Part shown: in pieces, positions 34,065 through 43,274 of the stretch
Numbering within the stretch: the first letter of the stretch is position 1
Layout: each line of letters opens with the position of its first letter
NCBI GenBank assembly: GCA_015056815.1
Contig: SVFN01000007.1
Span: forward strand, 74,456 to 138,455
DNA length: 64,000 nucleotides
From: Lachnospiraceae bacterium
Lineage (GTDB): Bacteria; Bacillota; Clostridia; Lachnospirales; Lachnospiraceae
Reading direction: 5' to 3'
The notes under the pieces: model-generated
Database searches by the model: none
What the model saw: the letters and a program-made list of their open reading frames with translations, nothing else
Told to the model about the DNA's origin: nothing
Made by a program: the position numbers and the translations under genes

Positions 34065-34973
34065 TTATCTGTACTTGTGTTTATGCTTTAATATTTCCTC
34101 TACTTCTTCAGTCTCTAATTCTGTCCAATATTCAGCAGACATATCTGGCAGATGCACCATGACAACTTCCCTATCGCATCCTATTGCAAGCATTATTCCA
34201 TCTGTCCAAATAGAAGAAACTCCACTAAACTCAACCTTATCAGCTGGCAATTCAATTTTTATGAATGGATTAGCCTCATTTTCAGGATCAAACATAAGAA
34301 GGTACTGGACATCCGTAAAGCGTTCTCTTCCCTCTTTTTTATGATTGAATATATGGCCACTGCATAAGAAAAACACCTTTTCAGCTCCACAAAAGTCCTT
34401 TCCAATATAGAAGGAATCCAAACCCACAGAGCAATCCAGATCTAACTTATATCGCTGAATATCATCTTCAGTTCTATTCCATTTAGTGGTATAAAACTTC
34501 TTACATACCTCCGGATCTGCAAGTCTATCTTCCCTAGTTATACTGTAATATACATCATGAAGTGCCGCATACTGATCTGCATCATACAGTACATCAATGG
34601 TTCCGTTATCATTTACCCTAATCAGTCTAAATGTATAGCTCATCATATGACGCAAATCATCAATCACATATTTTGATCCCTTAAATTCAAAAATCTTAGA
34701 AAAGTTGCCCTGACATACAGTCTTGCCTCCGATGGCAAGGTGTCCACCAAATTCTCCTTCATCATAAAGATCAATTTCACCAGCTGACGTCTTGAAAATC
34801 TCATCTGGATAATCAACCTCTGGCTGTTCCTCTGTTGTGTATTCGATACTGTTCCCAATTTCAACATTGGGATTATATCTAATGTAATACGGTTCAGATC
34901 TATAGCAATTATCCGTATGCCAGCCAGCAATACTCTCATTTATCCTATTAAGTGTTTTATGATCATTCCACAT
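34065..34973 (-). CDS. Unknown 302-aa beta-rich protein
   Basis: MWNDHKTLNRINESIAGWHT... contains repeated beta-like blocks (GGHLAIGGKTVCQGNFSKIF, YVIDDLRHMMSYTFRLIRVN, ADKVEFSGVSSIWTDGIMLA) suggestive of a propeller-like fold, perhaps binding a nucleotide or partner. No catalytic motif seen. Flanked on both sides by phosphoesterase genes. Confidence 0.7.
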   Translation of the reverse strand: MWNDHKTLNRINESIAGWHTDNCYRSEPYYIRYNPNVEIGNSIEYTTEEQPEVDYPDEIFKTSAGEIDLYDEGEFGGHLAIGGKTVCQGNFSKIFEFKGSKYVIDDLRHMMSYTFRLIRVNDNGTIDVLYDADQYAALHDVYYSITREDRLADPEVCKKFYTTKWNRTEDDIQRYKLDLDCSVGLDSFYIGKDFCGAEKVFFLCSGHIFNHKKEGRERFTDVQYLLMFDPENEANPFIKIELPADKVEFSGVSSIWTDGIMLAIGCDREVVMVHLPDMSAEYWTELETEEVEEILKHKHKYR

Positions 34974-34985
34974 AACAAATCCTTC

Positions 34986-35747
34986 CTATGAGATCCGTAT
35001 CATCTGCTCATATATCAAGATCTCCTTGTCATTTACGTTTTTATTTTCATGGTAATGTCCAAAGAACCACTTCTTATAATTTGCGTAGTTCTTAATGAAC
35101 TCTAAATAATCTGTCTGCCTATCTGCTTCGTAAATTCCGGCACCACCGAGTGCTATCTGCGTACTGGTTGAGCAGCAATGAGTAATAATGTAATCTACGG
35201 TGTAATCGTTCTTTCTAAGATTACTTCTACCCTCCTCCATTTCATCCTCTGTGGCCAGTTCCTGCTCCCACCAAGTTAAATGGTTGATTCGATATGGCTC
35301 ATCGCACTTATCAAGTGCCTTTTTCTTTTTCTTAAACTCCGGATCATCTGTCTCTAGTATTCCGCCAGAGATGTCATGACTACTTGCCCCACCAAAGGTG
35401 AAAATCTTTTTTCCATCGATTTCAAAGACCTGGCCTCTCATAAGATGGAGCACATGTGGTCTCAACTCATGAACCTTGCCACCATGCCATTCTTTGACAG
35501 GATAACCGTTAAGTCTATCGAAGTTCTCATGGTTGCCGTCAACAAATAGTAAGGTGTATGATCTGCTTTCAAACCAATCAAGCCAATGCTTTTCATTTTT
35601 GCTTTCCCAGCCAACATCCCATACGCCACCAAAATCACCGCAAATGATTACATAATCATCCTTAGTCATTTCCTTCTGCTCTGGAAAATTATCTGTATTA
35701 AAGCGGTGCTTGAATTCCGCATGTGTATCTCCTGTTAAATAAATCAT
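34986..35747 (-). CDS. Metallophosphoesterase (253 aa), paralogue of 9028-9783
   Basis: MIYLTGDTHAEFKHRFNTDN, YVIICGDFGGVW, LFVDGNHENFDRL, THCCSTST and FFGHYHENKN are the metal-binding motifs. The long central block (HGGKVHELR, MRGQVFEIDGKKIFTFGG, ASSHDISGGILE) is shared with the 9028-9783 protein. ATGA overlap with the PARG gene upstream. Confidence 0.92.
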   Translation of the reverse strand: MIYLTGDTHAEFKHRFNTDNFPEQKEMTKDDYVIICGDFGGVWDVGWESKNEKHWLDWFESRSYTLLFVDGNHENFDRLNGYPVKEWHGGKVHELRPHVLHLMRGQVFEIDGKKIFTFGGASSHDISGGILETDDPEFKKKKKALDKCDEPYRINHLTWWEQELATEDEMEEGRSNLRKNDYTVDYIITHCCSTSTQIALGGAGIYEADRQTDYLEFIKNYANYKKWFFGHYHENKNVNDKEILIYEQMIRIS

Positions 35748-36580
35748 GATAATCCCTTCAGTACTCTCTCAAATACCTTGTAATTTGTATCATCGTTTGG
35801 TGGACAATATACCGCAAACTCTATTGCCTTAAAGTCATACAGATAATCTGGAAGAATATTTTTCATTGCCTGTGCTACAACCTGTGGAGAATTCATATAC
35901 GCTCCACAGCCAAAAGCTCCAAGAATTAGCACCTCTTCATTAAATGCTTTTGCGACATCACAGAAGCGTCTCATTCTCTTTTCATGAATTGCTAATAATT
36001 CCTTATCTGTCACAGTTCTTGGCTTTTCACCATGTCTTGCTCCACCTCTTAGTTTTGGTGCAGCTAAGGTAATAATATCTACTGGATACCAGTCTTCCTC
36101 TGGCATCATCCTAGGCTTGGCTGTATCCGTCTTCATTACTATTACACCCGGTGTATAGATAAGATCACCGTTATGAATATTATCTAAATCACGTCTGTGT
36201 GGAAGATAAAACTTATCCCACATTTCCTGCTCGTTTATGCTAAAGTATAACGTCGAAGTTCTACATAAGCATTCCTCCTGCGCGGATGAACCCTTTACCA
36301 CGCCGCCTCCCGGTGTTGTTGCAGAAGCAAAATTATGAACACATGTCTTCATCCCTTTATATCCTGCCGCTGCCTCATAAGAACGCTTTTTTGAAACAAC
36401 CACCTTGGCTTTTTCCTCATATTTGTGCTTATCAGCATAAGGGAATTCCCCTACCACATCATCCTCATACAACACAAACTGATCGCCTGTCGCCTGCCTT
36501 ATTGCCTTTTTCAATATCTCATTTTCTTTGCATTGTCTTCTTGTATCTTCAAATACTGCTACATTATCTTCTCTACTCAT
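35744..36580 (-). CDS. Microbial-type poly(ADP-ribose) glycohydrolase (TIGR02452 family)
   Basis: TPGGGVVKGSSAQEECLCRT carries the GGG loop and catalytic QEE; also VVSKKRSYEAAAGYKGMKTC, HNFASATTPG and ILGAFGCGAYMNSPQ. Start MSREDNVAVFEDTRRQC overlaps the previous stop by 8 bases. Expected to remove ADP-ribose from modified proteins or nucleic acid. Intact paralogue of 10681-11532. Confidence 0.93.
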   Translation of the reverse strand: MSREDNVAVFEDTRRQCKENEILKKAIRQATGDQFVLYEDDVVGEFPYADKHKYEEKAKVVVSKKRSYEAAAGYKGMKTCVHNFASATTPGGGVVKGSSAQEECLCRTSTLYFSINEQEMWDKFYLPHRRDLDNIHNGDLIYTPGVIVMKTDTAKPRMMPEEDWYPVDIITLAAPKLRGGARHGEKPRTVTDKELLAIHEKRMRRFCDVAKAFNEEVLILGAFGCGAYMNSPQVVAQAMKNILPDYLYDFKAIEFAVYCPPNDDTNYKVFERVLKGLS

Positions 36581-37499
36581 TTGTTAGTCCCAACCTTTCT
36601 AATAATTCCTGTCTAAAGCTATTTGGCTTCTTATTTCCATATGCTTCTATGTAATTTTCATAAGTAGCCTGCACCTTTTCTTCAAAGGGAATATCCTTCA
36701 TAGCTGCCATCATGTACTTCTCTACCGTGTGCTTTGCTCCCTCCATCAACCTATCCTCTATAGAATAAGGATATATTTCCTCAAGTGTTTCCAAACAAAT
36801 GCCACAAAGCATACAAGGATAATTAGGAAATCCTTTATGAAAACAGCAGCCTCCATCAACATCAATATCATTATGTCTGTATCCAATCAGTCCTGGGCGA
36901 TCTTCGTCCCATCTTCCCCTCAGCCGATAGCTCTCTGTTACAGTTGGCGTATGTCCATGAACTATAATTTCATCATCGACATAATAGCCCCAATAATTCC
37001 TCTCATATAAATTTGTATCAAACAGCCTGCTTTCATCTTTACTATGCCAAGCATGACATATTCTATAGGTTACTGTTACACCGCCAGCAGTAGTAATCTC
37101 TACTGCTCTGTTATATGGCATTTCAGACCTTACCTTATCAAAGAAGACCCTTAATGCCTCCGGATCGCGATTAAAGCAATTATCAACAACAGACGCAAAA
37201 TCATAATAGGTTTCCGGCAAACTGTCATAGGGGTCATGTTCCTCCCTTGTCCAAGGAAGAAAATAGGCATTATACCAATCCATAGCCTCTTGATCATGAT
37301 TACCTCTTACACTGCGATACTTGCCAGTGGTCGTGATATTGTCCACTACCCACTGCATCACATCTGCAACCTGATCTCCCCTGTCAACCCAGTCACCCAC
37401 GAAATAGATAATGGCATCTGGATCCTTACTCTCTATTTTATTCAACAATAGCTTTAATTCCTTAAAGCACCCGTGCACATCACCTATCACATAATGCAT
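36573..37499 (-). CDS. PPP-type phosphoesterase (308 aa)
   Basis: MHYVIGDVHGCFKELKLLLN, YFVGDWVDRGDQVADVMQWV, SVRGNHDQEAMDWY and IIVHGHTPTV are the motifs of PPP-family enzymes (protein Ser/Thr phosphatases and Ap4A hydrolases). It adds a fourth phosphoesterase, of another subclass, to the same operon. Might act on ADP-ribose derivatives, dinucleotide polyphosphates or protein phosphates. Confidence 0.9.
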   Translation of the reverse strand: MHYVIGDVHGCFKELKLLLNKIESKDPDAIIYFVGDWVDRGDQVADVMQWVVDNITTTGKYRSVRGNHDQEAMDWYNAYFLPWTREEHDPYDSLPETYYDFASVVDNCFNRDPEALRVFFDKVRSEMPYNRAVEITTAGGVTVTYRICHAWHSKDESRLFDTNLYERNYWGYYVDDEIIVHGHTPTVTESYRLRGRWDEDRPGLIGYRHNDIDVDGGCCFHKGFPNYPCMLCGICLETLEEIYPYSIEDRLMEGAKHTVEKYMMAAMKDIPFEEKVQATYENYIEAYGNKKPNSFRQELLERLGLTNE

Positions 37500-37501
37500 A
37501 A

Positions 37502-38152
37502 CTACTCCATTTCTAAGCAGGGACTTGCTTCTGATAATTTCTCAATTAATTTATCGATATCCCTTTGCTTAAGTACCTCGCGATTGTCTGTCGTGGCCTC
37601 AGTTTTCGGAACCATACTCCTTAGCAGCTTATTGTCTGCAGTTACAAACCCTTTCTGAATCACATACTTATAGCTGCTACTATTAGGCTGTATATCCTTA
37701 TCAAATAAAATCGATATGATCCCTCCATTGAGGGTATACATCTGCATAACGATATTATTTGCCGTTTCTATTTGGCTATAAATATAATCACATACTGGCT
37801 TACAGTTTCTATAAAACAGACTTTGGTCTAATTTATAAACAAAGCCATTCGAACCTAGAACCTCATGCGTAATACTATTAAATGAAAGAGCGTGAATTAT
37901 ATTCATGCCAAAGGATATTAGGTCTTCCCGGATAACATCCGCAACCTCAGTAATGGCTCCATTTTCAGCCAAGGATACAACCTCAAAGGTTACTCCCCAG
38001 TAATAATATTTATAAATACTGGTCGTGAGCATATACCTTGCTGTCTTTCTTTCATATGGACCAGTTATAAACTTAACATTAGCTAACGCAATATCTTTTC
38101 CTTGTATATCCTCTGCTGGCCAGATATAAGCCAAGCACTTTGTAATCTTCAT
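37502..38152 (-). CDS. Unknown protein (216 aa), first gene of the RNA-repair-like operon
   Basis: MKITKCLAYIWPAEDIQGKD... has no recognised domain. It appears mixed alpha-beta (VKFITGPYERKTARYMLTTS, IISILFDKDIQPNSSSYKYV) and soluble. It is 2 bases from the PPP gene and directly behind operator copy 2. Possibly a sensor or adaptor. Confidence 0.65.
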   Translation of the reverse strand: MKITKCLAYIWPAEDIQGKDIALANVKFITGPYERKTARYMLTTSIYKYYYWGVTFEVVSLAENGAITEVADVIREDLISFGMNIIHALSFNSITHEVLGSNGFVYKLDQSLFYRNCKPVCDYIYSQIETANNIVMQMYTLNGGIISILFDKDIQPNSSSYKYVIQKGFVTADNKLLRSMVPKTEATTDNREVLKQRDIDKLIEKLSEASPCLEME

Positions 38153-38175
38153 CCCCTAGAATCCTCCACACTACA

Positions 38176-38220
38176 ATTTTATCCAAGGATAAAAAGCCTG
38201 TCATTCAACGCGTAGTTGAA
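38176..38220 (-). promoter_or_regulatory. Shared operator/promoter, copy 2
   Basis: Perfect inverted repeat TTCAAC-GCGTA-GTTGAA (38204-38220). Minus strand: -35 ATGACA (38199-38204), 17 bases, -10 TAAAAT (38176-38181). Drives the 11-gene operon 38152-29675. Confidence 0.88.
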
Positions 38221-38260
38221 AAAGAGCCATGACATTTCTGCCATGACTCCTGTGGTTTCA

Positions 38261-38461
38261 TTATTCTTCATCACTAACGTGTATACCAAGCGCTTCACTC
38301 GCCCAATCAATGTATATCTCTGTAACCTTTAACGATTTTATATCTTCCGGAACCTCATTCTCATAGCCAAAATATATCTGTTCTCTGCCTTTTCTGATAT
38401 TTACAATATAATAATCATCTGCTGATGTTATTTTTAAGAAATCTCCTAATGTCTGATTCAT
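38261..38461 (-). CDS. Small unknown protein (66 aa)
   Basis: MNQTLGDFLKITSADDYYIV... looks like a small alpha-beta protein (REQIYFGYENEVPEDIKSLK). The ATG at 38461 is fixed by AAGGAGG. Operator copy 3 lies upstream and copy 2 downstream, so it is a separate small transcription unit within the regulon. Confidence 0.65.
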   Translation of the reverse strand: MNQTLGDFLKITSADDYYIVNIRKGREQIYFGYENEVPEDIKSLKVTEIYIDWASEALGIHVSDEE

Positions 38462-38486
38462 TGCTAACCTCCTTTCCATAAGTACT

Positions 38487-38531
38487 ATTTTATATTCACA
38501 TTCACGTATTGTCATTTAACGGTTAGTTGAA
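38487..38531 (-). promoter_or_regulatory. Shared operator/promoter, copy 3
   Basis: TTTAAC-GGTTA-GTTGAA (38515-38531); minus strand -35 ATGACA (38510-38515), 17 bases, -10 TAAAAT (38487-38492). Drives the 38461 gene. Its outer arm encodes the last codons of the upstream gene (38516-39529). Confidence 0.85.
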
Positions 38532-39529
38532 TAACTCATTAAATGTCGTTTCCAATAATACTGAAACAATTCATAATTCGTAACTAATAAATTAACCAGC
38601 TGTGCACAGGCAATATCTTCAGTATCCACACTGTACAACCCGATGTATGGCTTAAGGCAGTTATCATCATTGATGTTTTGAATCAGTTTGTCCCAAACCT
38701 TATCTGGAACAACGCATTCCTTTTCTGGAATTGACTTCTCCCTTTGCATCAATCTTCCAAGGAATTCAAGACGATCCTTCTTATCCATTCCCTCTAATTT
38801 ATCCATATGCTTTGAACCAAACTCGTCAATTTGCTTCATATAATGTTTTAGTGCACTATCAAGCCTAGGATCCACACTATCTTCTTCCTGATCCCAATAA
38901 TACAAATCAGTCACTACATTGCAATCATACTTGGGCTGATCAGCATCACCCATTAGCTCTGAAGCCACCTTTATTACATCACATTTTGAATATTTCTTCG
39001 GTATTGCAATCGGCTCTCCAACCACATCACCAGCTATAGCTGTTGCTCTTAAAAAATCTGTTGCTGTGGATGCCCCATTAATATCAACTGCATCTGGAAA
39101 TCTGCTATATAGTAAGCATGCTATCGCCAGTAGCCAGGTATGTGCTCGTCTGCACATTGTATCACCATACCAAAGAGTCAAATAACCTTCACCATTCTTA
39201 TCTAGGACATCGCAATCCCAAAGCGATTTTGTTTCTGCCCTATCATATACCCACTGATAAAAAGCAATGTCATCCACCAGAGTAAAATCATCTACTGTAA
39301 CTCCCATAACAAGGTCGCCTGACGAAATCCATCTATTAGCTCTAACTCTTTTATCAAATATTGGCTCCGATATACAATTACTCACATATCGCGCTCCGTA
39401 TTTTGTTTTTTCCTGACGACAGGATAGTTCTCCTCTCTTGCTAATCTTCATAGCATCAGCAAAGGTCAGCTTCCATGCTTCCGCATCAATTAAATCCGGT
39501 TTGATTCCAATCATAATCAAACTACCCAT
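38516..39529 (-). CDS. Unknown protein (337 aa)
   Basis: Starts MGSLIMIGIKPDLIDAEAWK with a strong site (AGGAGGAAGTAAA). No family recognised. The middle part has a Trp/Tyr-rich stretch (YLTLWYGDTMCRRAHTWLLA), and the C-terminal half is helical. Its last codons (YSTNR) lie inside operator copy 3. Cotranscribed with the 39554-39844 gene. Confidence 0.7.
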   Translation of the reverse strand: MGSLIMIGIKPDLIDAEAWKLTFADAMKISKRGELSCRQEKTKYGARYVSNCISEPIFDKRVRANRWISSGDLVMGVTVDDFTLVDDIAFYQWVYDRAETKSLWDCDVLDKNGEGYLTLWYGDTMCRRAHTWLLAIACLLYSRFPDAVDINGASTATDFLRATAIAGDVVGEPIAIPKKYSKCDVIKVASELMGDADQPKYDCNVVTDLYYWDQEEDSVDPRLDSALKHYMKQIDEFGSKHMDKLEGMDKKDRLEFLGRLMQREKSIPEKECVVPDKVWDKLIQNINDDNCLKPYIGLYSVDTEDIACAQLVNLLVTNYELFQYYWKRHLMSYSTNR

Positions 39530-39553
39530 TTTACTTCCTCCTCAGCTCACAAA

Positions 39554-39844
39554 TCAGAACTGATTAATATATCTCTTAAATTCTTCAAAATCTTCTTTGG
39601 TCATAATAGTATCTGAATAGCAATAATCCTTTCCGCGAAGAATGTGCCATATTTTCTTCATCTTTATCCTAAATGCTCTCCATGGATTATTGTTATATTC
39701 CGTATAAAAGTTACCTTTTAAGAAACACAAATATGCGTATCCTATATCCTCCATCTCATCGATTTGTATATTCACAGATGATTTACATCCACAATTGCAG
39801 GTAACTATTATTTCCTTCTTATCCTTTGTCATAAGTACTGCCAT
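39554..39844 (-). CDS. Small unknown protein (96 aa) with CNCGC motif
   Basis: MAVLMTKDKKEIIVTCNCGC begins with a strand ending in CNCGC, a possible metal site. The rest is mixed (YLCFLKGNFYTEYNNNPWRA). The ATG at 39844 is set by GGAGGTGATGTC. It is the first gene behind operator copy 4. Confidence 0.65.
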   Translation of the reverse strand: MAVLMTKDKKEIIVTCNCGCKSSVNIQIDEMEDIGYAYLCFLKGNFYTEYNNNPWRAFRIKMKKIWHILRGKDYCYSDTIMTKEDFEEFKRYINQF

Positions 39845-39864
39845 GACATCACCTCCTGCATTTA

Positions 39865-39909
39865 TAAATACCATATATTCATGCTGCTAGCATTTAACTG
39901 GTAGTTCAA
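39865..39909 (-). promoter_or_regulatory. Shared operator/promoter, copy 4
   Basis: TTTAAC-TGGTA-GTTCAA (39893-39909); minus strand -35 ATGCTA (39888-39893), 17 bases, -10 TATTTA (39865-39870). Drives 39844 and 39529 genes. Confidence 0.8.
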
Positions 39910-40197
39910 TCATGCCGCCTTACTGTAGGCAAAGTCCCTAAAAACAACTGAAGAGGGCTGTTCGCCCTCTTCAAAGTTTCTCGTAATGTCATGTAAATCC
40001 GCTTCATACAATTCCATGAGTGCGAACATTGTGTCCGCCTGAGGATATGACTTCCCTTTCTCATATTTGTACACGGCCTGCACAGAACCCAGACAAAGGT
40101 ATTCTCTAACCTCGTCTACCGAAAGATTCTTCGACTCGCGAAGACGCTTCAGATTCTGTCCAATGACTTTCATATCATATTCCGGTCTGTAACGCAT
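39910..40197 (-). CDS. XRE-family regulator with SVQAVYKY helix (95 aa)
   Basis: HTH: IGQNLKRLRESKNLSVDEVR then LGSVQAVYKYEKGKSYPQAD. The recognition helix SVQAVYKY is nearly the same as in 45615-45857 and 56019-56264 proteins. The start at 40197 follows AGAAGGAGAG. Its promoter holds operator copy 5, so autoregulation is likely. Confidence 0.85.
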   Translation of the reverse strand: MRYRPEYDMKVIGQNLKRLRESKNLSVDEVREYLCLGSVQAVYKYEKGKSYPQADTMFALMELYEADLHDITRNFEEGEQPSSVVFRDFAYSKAA

Positions 40198-40414
40198 AAT
40201 GCTTTCTCTCCTTCTGTACTCGATACGCGAGCACGCGGTCCAAGGGTTTAGTAGCTAATATTAGCTACAGGTTAAAGCATTGTGTCCCGATGCCTTTCTC
40301 ACCGGGCGGGTCTTTTAGAATAACACCAATGATAATATTATTCAAGTATAAATACCAAATTAGTGGCGAATCTTAAATAGAATAACATACCCACAATTCA
40401 TTGTCATTGAACTG
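40198..40414 (-). promoter_or_regulatory. Shared operator copy 5 with a long structured leader
   Basis: TTGAAC-TGTTA-GTTCAA (40407-40423) is a perfect repeat; minus strand -35 ATGACA (40402-40407), 17 bases, -10 TATTCT (40379-40384). The leader is then about 175 bases and contains a perfect 18-base palindrome GTAGCTAATATTAGCTAC (40250-40267) and a GC-rich segment. Post-initiation control of this regulator is possible. Confidence 0.75.
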
Positions 40415-41764
40415 TTAGTTCAATTCGCTTCTTGTTTCCACCTTTACTGGTATGGGTTCTTTGACCTTAAAGAAATCCTTAAGGGCGCTAACAATTCCAT
40501 CCCATAAGCTCATTTCCTGCATTCTCTGTTCCTCCATCCTTCTCTGCTCCGCCTGTTCCTTTGCAATACGAGCCTGTTCAGCCTTAAACTCTGCTTCTCT
40601 ACGCTTTGCCTCGGCCTTCTGCTTCTGAATGTTGTCATAGGCGCACACTTTAGTAACTATCTCATTGTATGTAGCGGTAGGTATGCTCATAAACATCTGG
40701 GTTCTGCCAAGCTTATCCGCATGCGTATTCTTCTCACGAGGTACAAAGCTTACTGTTACAGATTCAAAAAGTTTTGCTAAGCGCGAATTAGTAGATATAG
40801 TAGTCCACTTTTCCATAGCGGTAATGTTATCGGTAAAAATCTGTACATTACCCTTAAAATTATAATCATATGCCAGCATCATCATGACCTTACCGATAGC
40901 AGCCTCCGTAAGATGCTCAATATGATCCTTCTCCTTCATATAGTCAATTCCCTGTGCAATAACAACAGTATTTTCTATATCATTTTCACTTGCTAAGTGT
41001 CCTCTACAAATGATGTACGAATAGCTTCCAGCGCTGCCCTTAGTACCCTCTTCATTCCATTTTATAGGGTGAATAGACTCGTCAATAAAGGCTGTAACGC
41101 AATTCATGTCTGCTTCATCAGCTGCCTTTTTTAAGGCAATACACTTACATGCCGTAAGCTTCTGATTTTCGACAATAGCTCTTGTTGCTGAAATTAATTC
41201 TCTTCCTCTTCAATATGGACAATTATCTGTGTGATACTTCTTACCGGTTTCAGTAATATAATATACGACCTTACTCTTTCCTACCGACATTGAAAGGTCC
41301 TTCATCGCATCCCTTACAACATCGCGAGCAATTGTATTTCCTAAGCGATTAAGGTTTGCCTTCTTTTCGAAAACAGTCTAAAGGTCGATTCTCTCCCCTC
41401 CAACCTCCTGATTTCTCACGCTCTGAAGAATATTAGCCTCATGCCTGGCCACAGCACGAATTAAGCGATCCATTTTATCGTTCATAGAGCCCATAACACA
41501 TTTAGGATTTCTTCCTTTAACCTGGAAGAACTGCATGTACATTCCCTTTGCACTAATAAGCTTCTTAAGTATCTCAGCCGTGGTCAGCATATTTGTCTCA
41601 TCGAGATATACCAATAATAAAGAGAGCTTTGAATTGATTCCTTCGATAAGCTTTTTATCATTCTTAGCTGAAACATTGTTCTTTTTCATTGCCTTTGTCT
41701 CAGCCTCTACACTAAGTTTTAAGTAACACTCATATAATATCTGCTCATCTGACTTTACGCACAT
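40415..41764 (-). pseudogene. RNase H-like gene interrupted by two in-frame stops
   Basis: One frame of 450 codons is broken only by TAG (41378-41380) and TGA (41210-41212). Part 1 is helical ([20 protein letters not shown]). Part 2 has a metal-binding-like motif (KKYHTDNCPY, then TGA, then RGRELI and later LTACKCI). Part 3 is RNase H-like: VTAFIDESIH, VQIFTDNITAMEKW and VPREKNTHADKLGR give the acidic pattern of RNase HI, then a coiled coil. The ATG overlaps the ClpX stop. Part 3 has its own ATG at 41107 without a good ribosome binding site, so only a fragment could be made. Confidence 0.75.
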
Positions 41765-43122
41765 GTGCTCTCCTTTCTCTTAATCCTTCGGTATCTAAGG
41801 ACAGGTACCTTATTTTGTACCGTATCCTTGGTTATCGTGCAGCTACGGACTGGCTTCTCAGCAGAAGGTACTGTGTACATGATATCAAGCATCATATCCT
41901 CCATAATAGAACGCAAGCCTCTGGCTCCTGTATGCCTCTCAAGAGCTACCTTTGCAATTTCCTGCAATGCCTCTTCCTTGAACTCAAGCTCTACGCCATC
42001 CTCCGCAAGAAGCTGCTGGTACTCCTTCGTAAGTGCAAACTCTGGCTCTGTAAGAATGCGTACCAAATCTGACTCCTTCAGGTCGTCAAGCTTTACGATT
42101 ACAGGAAGACGGCCCATCAATTCTGGTGTCATTCCATATTTGACCAGCATATCTGGTGAGATGTCCTTTACCTCTGTCTTTTCTGTTTCAACCTCAGCCT
42201 CAGAAGTAAAACCAAATCCGATAGTCTTCTTCTTTTCCTCTAAGGAATCTGCAAGACCTTCAAACGCACCGCCACAAATAAATAAGATATTGCTGGTGTC
42301 CATCATCACGTTATTGCCATGAGGATGCTTTCTTCCTCCTGATACAGGTACTGATACCTCTGAGCCTTCGATGATTTTAAGAAGAGCATGCTGTACTCCT
42401 TCTCCCGAAACATCTCTAGTAATGCTTCTGTTTTCACCCTTACGAGCAATCTTATCAATCTCATCTATATAAATGATGCCACGCTCTGCCTTTTCAATAT
42501 CCCCATCAGCAGCCGCAATAAGTCTTACGAGGATATTCTCTACATCATCACCTACATAACCAGCTTCTGTAAGTGAGGTTGCATCCACAATAGCAAAAGG
42601 AACATCAAGTACTCCTGCCAGGGTCTGTGCAAGAAGCGTCTTGCCCGATCCTGATGGACCTATCATCATAATGTTGCTTTTCTTAATACGGCCACTCTTA
42701 TCATGTAAACGCTTAGCATGATTATAGATGGCTACAGCCAAGGTTTTCTTTGCTTTATCCTGACCAATCACATGCTTGTTCAGAACCTCTGTAATCTCCA
42801 TAGGAGTCATCTTTTTCTGAGACACTAGCTCTGCTTCTTCACATGCTGCTTCGGTAAGGTCAAAGGGTAATTCCTCATCAAAGAAATCGTCGCATTCCTG
42901 CATTGCTTCTTCAAAGGCTGCTCTTTCTTCCTCAGACATCGAATCCTCATTTCCCGGACCCATCCCAAATTCAACATCATCCATATTGAGGTATGCCTGA
43001 TTTGCAATAATGCTAACCACAGACACACAATCATTACATAATGCCACCTTCTCTCCCGATCCCTGAATCATGAACCTGGCGGCAGATGCGGGTCTTCCAC
43101 AAAATACACATTTATCACTCAT
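41755..43122 (-). CDS. clpX: ClpX-like unfoldase (accessory copy)
   Basis: Zinc-binding domain ([13 protein letters not shown], then [10 protein letters not shown]), acidic insert, AAA module with Walker [18 protein letters not shown], pore loop [12 protein letters not shown], Walker [14 protein letters not shown], and [16 protein letters not shown]. The ClpP-docking IGF loop is kept (KKKTIGFGF), so it could feed the host ClpP. 455 residues, somewhat longer than the usual 420 because of the acidic insert near residues 50-95. Likely chooses special substrates. Start 43122 has GGAGGAAAG. First gene after operator copy 6. Confidence 0.93.
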   Translation of the reverse strand: MSDKCVFCGRPASAARFMIQGSGEKVALCNDCVSVVSIIANQAYLNMDDVEFGMGPGNEDSMSEEERAAFEEAMQECDDFFDEELPFDLTEAACEEAELVSQKKMTPMEITEVLNKHVIGQDKAKKTLAVAIYNHAKRLHDKSGRIKKSNIMMIGPSGSGKTLLAQTLAGVLDVPFAIVDATSLTEAGYVGDDVENILVRLIAAADGDIEKAERGIIYIDEIDKIARKGENRSITRDVSGEGVQHALLKIIEGSEVSVPVSGGRKHPHGNNVMMDTSNILFICGGAFEGLADSLEEKKKTIGFGFTSEAEVETEKTEVKDISPDMLVKYGMTPELMGRLPVIVKLDDLKESDLVRILTEPEFALTKEYQQLLAEDGVELEFKEEALQEIAKVALERHTGARGLRSIMEDMMLDIMYTVPSAEKPVRSCTITKDTVQNKVPVLRYRRIKRKESTCA

Positions 43123-43172
43123 ATGTACTTTCCTCCGTCTAATTCAACCTGTCATTTAATCTTTACGTTATT

Positions 43173-43217
43173 AGGATACCGCGTACCCTCTAGAGTGTCA
43201 TTTAACTCATAGTAGAA
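43173..43217 (-). promoter_or_regulatory. Shared operator/promoter, copy 6
   Basis: TTTAAC-TCATA-GTAGAA (43201-43217); minus strand -35 ATGACA (43196-43201), 17 bases, -10 TATCCT (43173-43178). A further half-site TGTCATTTAAT (43150-43160) lies just downstream. Drives ClpX and the RNase H-like gene. Confidence 0.82.
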
Positions 43218-43274
43218 GAAAACTTGAGCCAGAGTATATTGCGTCTCTGGCTCTATAATCCGTTATTCTTCTGC

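Noticed and set aside
41210-41212. TGA in the CPY-stop-RG context could be a selenocysteine codon
   Set aside because: Residues next to a Cys motif are tempting, but a second stop (TAG at 41378) interrupts the same frame, I see no clear SECIS-like hairpin right after it, and no Sec machinery is in the window.
43150-43160. Twelfth operator copy
   Set aside because: TGTCATTTAAT matches one arm and the -35 part, but the second arm is missing and no -10 follows at 17 bases. Kept only as a half-site.
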